DNA of 27,517 nucleotides, taken from UBA1425 sp045537495 (GTDB lineage Bacteria; Bacillota; Clostridia; Oscillospirales; Acutalibacteraceae). The notes beneath the pieces are model-generated. The model made no database searches, was not told the DNA's origin, and saw only the letters and a list, made by a program, of their open reading frames with translations. Shown piece by piece: positions 23,406 to 27,517 of the stretch. The translations under genes were made by a program, and so were the position numbers. Numbering within the stretch: position 1 is the first letter of the stretch; every line of letters begins with the position of its first letter. The stretch covers positions 1-27,517 of the forward strand of contig JAZSPN010000024.1 in the NCBI GenBank assembly GCA_045537495.1, in the 5' to 3' direction.

Positions 23406-23432
23406 TTAGCACTCAAACGAGCGGAGTGCTAA
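23406..23432 (+). promoter_or_regulatory. CIRCE operator (HrcA binding site)
   Basis: A perfect ttagcactc - N9 - gagtgctaa inverted repeat matches the CIRCE consensus in all 18 arm positions. HrcA bound here blocks transcription; heat shock titrates GroEL away from HrcA and derepresses. An hrcA gene is not in the window and is predicted elsewhere. Confidence 0.97.
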
Positions 23433-23465
23433 ATTTTATCGCAACTAATTATTGGAGGTAATATT

Positions 23466-23753
23466 ATGACACTCAAACCACTTGCAGACCGTGTTGTTGT
23501 TAAGCTTGTAGAGCTTGAAGAAACGACAAGCAGCGGAATCATTCTTGCACCGTCGGCGCAGGAGAAGCCCCAGGTTGCCGAAGTTATCGCAGTCGGCCCC
23601 GGCGGAGTCGTAGACGGCAAAGAGGTTGAGATGTATGTTAAGGTGGGCGACCGCGTTATCACGAGCAAGTACTCGGGTACAGAGGTAAAGCTCAATAAAG
23701 AAGAGTACACCATCGTCCGCCAGAGCGACATTCTCGCTATTGTGGAAGACTGA
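23466..23753 (+). CDS. groES: Co-chaperonin GroES
   Basis: The 95-aa heptameric lid of the GroEL folding chamber. It carries MTLKPLADRVVVKLVELEE, the mobile loop ETTSSGIILAPSAQEKPQ with the hydrophobic GII tripeptide that docks GroEL, and the closing KLNKEEYTIVRQSDILAIVED. Length is typical. The start follows ggaggt, and groEL begins 24 bp after the stop, in one CIRCE-controlled operon. Confidence 0.99.
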   Translation: MTLKPLADRVVVKLVELEETTSSGIILAPSAQEKPQVAEVIAVGPGGVVDGKEVEMYVKVGDRVITSKYSGTEVKLNKEEYTIVRQSDILAIVED

Positions 23754-23777
23754 TTTACAGCATAGGAGGAAATTTTC

Positions 23778-25418
23778 ATGGCAAAACAGATCATTTACGG
23801 TGAAGAAGCCAGAAAGGCTCTTCAGGGCGGTATCGACAAGCTTGCAAATACCGTTAAAATAACACTCGGCCCCAAGGGCAGAAACGTAGTTCTTGACAAA
23901 AAGTACGGCGCACCCCTCATCACAAATGACGGTGTTACGATTGCAAAGGACATCGAGCTTGAGGACGCATTTGAAAATATGGGCGCTCAGCTTGTTAAGG
24001 AAGTTGCCACAAAGACGAACGACGTGGCAGGTGACGGTACAACAACGGCAACACTTCTTGCTCAGGCACTCGTCAGAGAAGGTATGAAGAATGTTGCAGC
24101 AGGTGCAAATCCGATGGTAGTCAAGAAGGGCATCATGAAGGCTGTTGAAGCAGCGGTTGAGGCTCTCAAACAGAACGCGAAACCCGTTACAAATTCCGCA
24201 GACATCGCAAGAGTAGCTACCATCTCTTCCGGTGACGAAGAACTCGGTCAGATTATTGCCGACGCTATGGAAAAGGTTACCGCCGACGGTGTTATCACTG
24301 TTGAAGAATCCAAAATTGCAGTTACCGATTCCGACGTTGTAGAAGGAATGCAGTTCGACAGAGGCTACATTTCTCCCTACATGGTAACAGATACAGACAA
24401 GATGGAAGCCATCATCGACGATGCTCTTGTTCTTATCACGGACAAGAAGATTTCCAACATCCAGGAAATCCTTCCTCTTCTTGAACAGATTCTCAAATCG
24501 GGCAAGAAGCTTGTCATCGTCGCAGAAGACGTTGAGGGCGAAGCTCTTTCGACGATTCTCGTCAACAAGCTCAGAGGTACATTCACTTGCGTAGCAGTCA
24601 AGGCTCCGGGATTCGGCGACAGACGCAAGGAAATGCTTCAGGATATCGCAATCCTTACGGGCGGCGAGGTCATCACCTCCGATCTCGGTCTTGAGCTTGC
24701 CGATACTCAGCTTTCACAGCTCGGTCAGGCACGTCAGATCAAGGTTTCCAACGAAAACACAATCATCGTTGACGGTGCAGGCGACAAAGACGAAATCAAG
24801 GCGAGAATTGCACAGATCAAGGTTCAGATCGAAAGCACAACTTCCGATTTCGACCGTGAAAAGCTTCAGGAAAGACTTGCCAAGCTTTCAGGCGGTGTAG
24901 CGGTTATCCGTGTCGGTGCCGCAACGGAAACGGAAATGAAGGAAAAGAAGCTCCGCATCGAGGATGCTCTTGCAGCGACAAAGGCGGCAGTTGAAGAAGG
25001 CTATGTAGCAGGCGGCGGTGTTGCGCTCATCAATGCAATTCCCGCAGTCGAAGCTCTTCTCGATACAGAGGACCAGGACGAAAAGACGGGTGTCAAGATC
25101 GTTCTTAAAGCACTCGAAGAGCCCGTACGTCAGATTGCGGCAAATGCAGGTCTTGAAGGAAGCGTAGTTCTCAACAACATCATAACATCGGGCAAAATCG
25201 GTTACGGCTACAACTTTGCCAAGGACGAATATGTTGATATGGCAGAGGTCGGTATCATCGATCCGACAAAGGTTACACGTTCAGCACTTCAGAACGCGGC
25301 TTCAGTTGCAACCATGGTTCTTACAACAGAAAGCCTTGTAACAGACAAACCCGATCCCGCGGCAGATGCGGCCAATGCGGCAGCTATGGCGGCGGCACAG
25401 GGCGGCGGAATGAATTAA
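23778..25418 (+). CDS. groEL: Chaperonin GroEL (60 kDa)
   Basis: Forms the tetradecameric ATP-driven folding cage for cytosolic proteins with GroES. The 546-aa length is normal. It shows LGPKGRNVVLDKKYGAP and NDGVTIAKDIELED near the start, the ATP-binding GDGTTTATLLAQAL, the apical FDRGYISPYMVTD and KAPGFGDRRK, the family signature AAVEEGYVAGGGVAL, and a C-terminal Ala-rich run ending in GGGMN (short GGM tail). The start follows aggagga. A G-T-paired hairpin ends the operon, and the promoter of the next gene begins in its T tract. Confidence 0.99.
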   Translation: MAKQIIYGEEARKALQGGIDKLANTVKITLGPKGRNVVLDKKYGAPLITNDGVTIAKDIELEDAFENMGAQLVKEVATKTNDVAGDGTTTATLLAQALVREGMKNVAAGANPMVVKKGIMKAVEAAVEALKQNAKPVTNSADIARVATISSGDEELGQIIADAMEKVTADGVITVEESKIAVTDSDVVEGMQFDRGYISPYMVTDTDKMEAIIDDALVLITDKKISNIQEILPLLEQILKSGKKLVIVAEDVEGEALSTILVNKLRGTFTCVAVKAPGFGDRRKEMLQDIAILTGGEVITSDLGLELADTQLSQLGQARQIKVSNENTIIVDGAGDKDEIKARIAQIKVQIESTTSDFDREKLQERLAKLSGGVAVIRVGAATETEMKEKKLRIEDALAATKAAVEEGYVAGGGVALINAIPAVEALLDTEDQDEKTGVKIVLKALEEPVRQIAANAGLEGSVVLNNIITSGKIGYGYNFAKDEYVDMAEVGIIDPTKVTRSALQNAASVATMVLTTESLVTDKPDPAADAANAAAMAAAQGGGMN

Positions 25419-25434
25419 TTAAATAAGCGTAAAA

Positions 25435-25472
25435 AGGCTGAGTCACGGTGATGTGATTCAGCCTCTTTTCTT
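25435..25472 (+). terminator. Rho-independent terminator of groES-groEL
   Basis: A 12-bp stem with one G-T pair (25435-25446 with 25453-25464) and a 6-nt loop is followed by cttttctt. The -35 TTGACA of the next promoter starts at 25471. Confidence 0.8.
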
Positions 25473-25500
25473 GACAAAATGAAAAATCCCGCTGTATAAT
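25471..25500 (+). promoter_or_regulatory. Consensus sigma-A promoter of LRR-dockerin gene 1
   Basis: A perfect TTGACA (25471-25476) and perfect TATAAT (25495-25500) have an 18-bp spacer. It is the strongest-looking promoter in the window and is duplicated 1175 bp downstream. Confidence 0.8.
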
Positions 25501-25657
25501 AAATATAGATAAAGTGGTAAATTCAAGGAGGTCGTGACGATGAAAAAGCTGTTTCGGAAGATACTTTCTTTGCTTATGAGTATTTTAATGAGCATCGGTA
25601 TTCCGGCAACTGTCGTGCAGGAATACAACGGTGATAAATCGGTGCAAATCATGAGTG
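25471..25657 (+). repeat. Direct repeat A, copy 1 (promoter, RBS and signal-peptide region)
   Basis: These 187 bp match 26646-26832 with six substitutions and no gap. They cover promoter, AAGGAGGT and the first 39-40 codons. Identity stops abruptly after atgagtg. Confidence 0.9.
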
Positions 25658-26556
25658 CCGCGGATGACGAAGAAGCGGAGAAAAAATTTGTTGATCAGTA
25701 CAACGGAATTCCGAACGAAGATTTTGCCGCCTACTATACCGATGATGGCAAGGAAATTGTCATAAAAAGCTTCAAAGCAACCGGTTACGACGGAATGGGC
25801 ACTATTTACTACGCGTGTGAAAAGAAGGTTGCCCGTATACCCGACGAAATCGATGGCATCCCGGTAACAACAATTGCCGAAAGCGCTTTCGAATACAGCG
25901 GTAATTACAGCCGTATAGAAGTTGAAACACTGATTGTCGGAAACAACGTCAACACAATAAACTTATTCGGTGTTTTTAGCATTAAAAACATTGTTATCGG
26001 CAAAAATGTAACAAACTTTGATGCTGATGCTTATCTACGCGATATTATAAATCCCATTGGAAACAGTACTCTTTATTGCTACAAAGACAGTGCAATTTAT
26101 AACTTCCATTCACAACATTTGGAAGATCGTTATTGGACATTAACAATTGTACTTATCGACGAATCGCATTTAAAATCCGAAGTTGCAGATATTGATGAAA
26201 ACGGAAATATCAAAGGCTTGCCGACGGGACTGACGAATGAAACGGTTAAAGATTATCTGACAGTAGACGGCGATGCGATGATGGAAGTCAGCGACGAAGT
26301 TGTCGGCACGGGAACAACGGTAAAGCTCATTAACAGCGAATACGGCACAATTGACAACACGTACACGGTTATCCTCGACGGCGACATAAACGGTGACGGA
26401 AACGTGAACACCGCGGAAGATGCCTCGGCAATGAGAAAAATAATCTCGGGCGACGACTCCGCTTTTTCCGAAGCAGACAGACTTGCCGCCGACATAAACG
26501 GCGACGGACTCGTAAACTCCACCGACCTCATCCTCATGAAAACATCACAGAACTGA
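25540..26556 (+). CDS. Secreted leucine-rich-repeat (LRR_5/BspA-like) protein with C-terminal dockerin, paralogue 1
   Basis: A predicted 338-aa exported protein; no enzyme domain is seen. A signal peptide (KKLFRKILSLLMSILMSIGIPA) is followed by a spacer with NQYNGIPNEDFAAYYTDDG-like sequence. A short LRR_5/BspA-like region (about 95-190) contains IPVTTIAESAFEY, ETLIVGNNV and NIVIGKNVTNF. A beta-rich linker (GTGTTVKLINSEYG) leads to a type I dockerin (about 281-337) with two Ca-binding loops, GDINGDGNVNTAED and ADINGDGLVNSTDL. Dockerins bind cohesins, so it may join a cohesin-bearing surface scaffold; none is proven nearby. ATG 25540 is preferred over GTG 25534, which abuts the aaggaggt site. 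It has its own promoter and terminator and is followed by a paralogue. Confidence 0.85.
   Translation: MKKLFRKILSLLMSILMSIGIPATVVQEYNGDKSVQIMSAADDEEAEKKFVDQYNGIPNEDFAAYYTDDGKEIVIKSFKATGYDGMGTIYYACEKKVARIPDEIDGIPVTTIAESAFEYSGNYSRIEVETLIVGNNVNTINLFGVFSIKNIVIGKNVTNFDADAYLRDIINPIGNSTLYCYKDSAIYNFHSQHLEDRYWTLTIVLIDESHLKSEVADIDENGNIKGLPTGLTNETVKDYLTVDGDAMMEVSDEVVGTGTTVKLINSEYGTIDNTYTVILDGDINGDGNVNTAEDASAMRKIISGDDSAFSEADRLAADINGDGLVNSTDLILMKTSQN
26179..26315 (+). repeat. Direct repeat B, copy 1 (pre-dockerin region)
   Basis: These 137 bp match 27381-27517 with two substitutions; the match is cut by the window edge and may continue. It encodes EVADIDENGNIKGLPTGLTN and the following linker. Confidence 0.9.
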
Positions 26557-26559
26557 CAA

Positions 26560-26596
26560 AAACGGCTGTACCGTAGCGGTATAGCCGTTTATTTAT
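26560..26596 (+). terminator. Rho-independent terminator of LRR-dockerin gene 1
   Basis: A 13-bp stem with one G-T pair (aaacggctgtacc at 26560-26572 with 26578-26590) and a 5-nt loop starts 4 bp after the stop and is followed by atttat. Confidence 0.75.
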
Positions 26597-26645
26597 GGAG
26601 TAAAACCGAAGAAAACACCAAAATTAATATAAAGGTTTGAGCTCC

Positions 26646-26675
26646 TTGACAAAAAGAAAAATTCCGCTGTATAAT
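26646..26675 (+). promoter_or_regulatory. Consensus sigma-A promoter of LRR-dockerin gene 2
   Basis: TTGACA (26646-26651), an 18-bp spacer and TATAAT (26670-26675) repeat the promoter of gene 1. Both core hexamers are unchanged. Confidence 0.8.
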
Positions 26676-26832
26676 AAATATAGATAAAGTGGTAAATTTA
26701 AGGAGGTCGTGACGATGAAAAGGCTGTTTCGTAAGATACTTTCTTTGCTTGTGAGTATTTTAATGAGCATCGGTATTCCGGCAACTGTCGTGCAGGAATA
26801 CAACGGTGATAAATCGGTGCAAATCATGAGTG
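26646..26832 (+). repeat. Direct repeat A, copy 2
   Basis: The second copy of the 187-bp promoter/signal-peptide unit, displaced 1175 bp from copy 1, with six substitutions. Confidence 0.9.
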
Positions 26833-27517
26833 ATTATATTGTACCTCTGCCTGAACATGAAATATGGGAAAAATATGTTAATCAATATAATGGAATTCCT
26901 AACGAAGATTTTGCAGCCTACTATACCGATGACGGCAATGAAATCGTTATTGACGGTTTTCGTGCATCGAGCTACTACCCCCCATACGGTTTATATTTAA
27001 GATGCAACAAAAATGTCGTGCGTATACCCGACGAAATCAACGGAATCCCTGTAACAACAATTGCCGAAAGTGCTTTTGAATACGGTTTCAAGGGGCAGTG
27101 GGACTATGTGGATGTCGAAACACTGATTGTCGGAAACAATGTTAAAACAATTAATTTATATGGTGTTTATAATATTCCGAAAGTTGTTATCGGTAAAAAT
27201 GTAACAAATATTGGTTACGATGGATTGGGACCACGAATCATTAACTCAGGCATTAACTATCTTGGCTATTATACAACACTTTATTGTTATAAAGACAGTT
27301 ATGTTTATGACGTTCATTCACAGGATGATCGTTCCAAATACTTGGCTTATGTTTTTATCAATGAATCTCACCTGACATCGGAAGTTGCGGATATTGATGA
27401 AAACGGAAATATCAAAGGCTTGCCGACGGGACTGACGAATGAAACGGTTAAAGATTATCTGGCAGTAGACGGCGATGCGATGATGGAAGTCAGCGACGAA
27501 GTTGTCGGCACGGGAAC
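26715..27517 (+). CDS. Secreted LRR_5/BspA-like protein, paralogue 2 (3' partial, dockerin expected beyond the edge)
   Basis: ATG 26715 lies behind aaggaggt and opens a frame of 267 codons that runs off the window. The signal peptide (KRLFRKILSLLVSILMSIGI) is nearly identical to paralogue 1. The spacer NQYNGIPNEDFAAYYTDDG and the LRR core IPVTTIAESAFEY, VETLIVGNNVKTINLYGVY and VVIGKNVTNIGYD are clearly homologous but diverged and 9 codons longer. The last visible part, EVADIDENGNIKGLPTGLTN to VVGTG, is almost identical to paralogue 1. A dockerin C terminus is therefore expected but is not seen. The middle is visibly more AT-rich than the flanking copies. Confidence 0.85.
   Translation, partial: MKRLFRKILSLLVSILMSIGIPATVVQEYNGDKSVQIMSDYIVPLPEHEIWEKYVNQYNGIPNEDFAAYYTDDGNEIVIDGFRASSYYPPYGLYLRCNKNVVRIPDEINGIPVTTIAESAFEYGFKGQWDYVDVETLIVGNNVKTINLYGVYNIPKVVIGKNVTNIGYDGLGPRIINSGINYLGYYTTLYCYKDSYVYDVHSQDDRSKYLAYVFINESHLTSEVADIDENGNIKGLPTGLTNETVKDYLAVDGDAMMEVSDEVVGTG
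27381..27517 (+). repeat. Direct repeat B, copy 2 (cut by window edge)
   Basis: Matches 26179-26315 at all but two positions. The offset to copy 1 is 1202 bp, 27 bp more than for repeat A, because the variable middle of gene 2 is longer. Confidence 0.9.

Noticed and set aside
25458..25652. Similar minus-strand short frames at 25458-25652 and 26624-26827 as a repeated small gene
   Set aside because: They are antisense to the duplicated promoter and signal-peptide region; their likeness just reflects the direct repeat, and no ribosome site is seen.

Overview
The window looks like a chromosomal segment of a low-to-mid GC Firmicute, most likely a gut-type member of the Clostridia (Oscillospirales-like). 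The basis is: sigma-A type promoters with 17-18 bp spacers, strong AGGAGG ribosome sites, a perfect CIRCE operator in front of groES-groEL, an M23 peptidase with LysM and G5 domains, a membrane-anchored PrsA-like foldase, and secreted BspA-type leucine-rich-repeat proteins ending in a dockerin. The taxonomic placement is inference. I see no rRNA, tRNA, CRISPR array, insertion sequence or phage gene. No stretch over 300 bases lacks a gene.

Layout. 1-2771 (+): 3' part of a large secreted protein with Ig-like modules, a Cys-rich segment and aromatic wall-binding-like repeats; it converges on the next block across two strong hairpins. 2880-8991 (-): tcdA, an orphan solute-binding lipoprotein and recG form one operon; the M23/LysM/G5 peptidase behind it has its own promoter and apparently an ATT start codon. 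9139-10233 (+): ychF, divergent from tcdA with back-to-back promoters. 10304-13718 (-): GH43 glycosidase, calcineurin-like phosphoesterase and cation:proton antiporter in one tight operon. 13883-16749 (-): PrsA-like foldase followed by a glycerophosphodiester phosphodiesterase. 16908-23271 (-): five overlapping or nearly touching genes (O-antigen ligase-like protein, YgiQ radical SAM protein, EamA transporter, FAD oxidoreductase, RluA-type pseudouridine synthase). 23466-25418 (+): groES-groEL under CIRCE control. 25540 to the end (+): two tandem paralogues of a small secreted LRR-dockerin protein, each with its own near-perfect promoter; the second runs off the window.

Most of the window is housekeeping (RNA modification, DNA repair, chaperones, ribosome-associated ATPase) mixed with cell-envelope functions (wall peptidase, foldase, GDPD, O-antigen ligase-like protein, surface proteins). 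I do not find an obvious new defence or biosynthetic system. The items most worth following are the tandem LRR-dockerin pair, whose promoter/signal-peptide end and pre-dockerin end are nearly identical while the middle differs, and the ATT-initiated, N-terminally extended M23 peptidase. The five-gene envelope/RNA operon and the GH43-phosphoesterase-antiporter operon hold poorly characterised proteins.

Several starts are revised here from the longest open frame because a Shine-Dalgarno sequence decides them: M23 peptidase (ATT 4553), solute-binding protein (ATG 8282), ychF (ATG 9139), GH43 (ATG 13718), foldase (GTG 16749), RluA (TTG 17876) and the LRR protein (ATG 25540).
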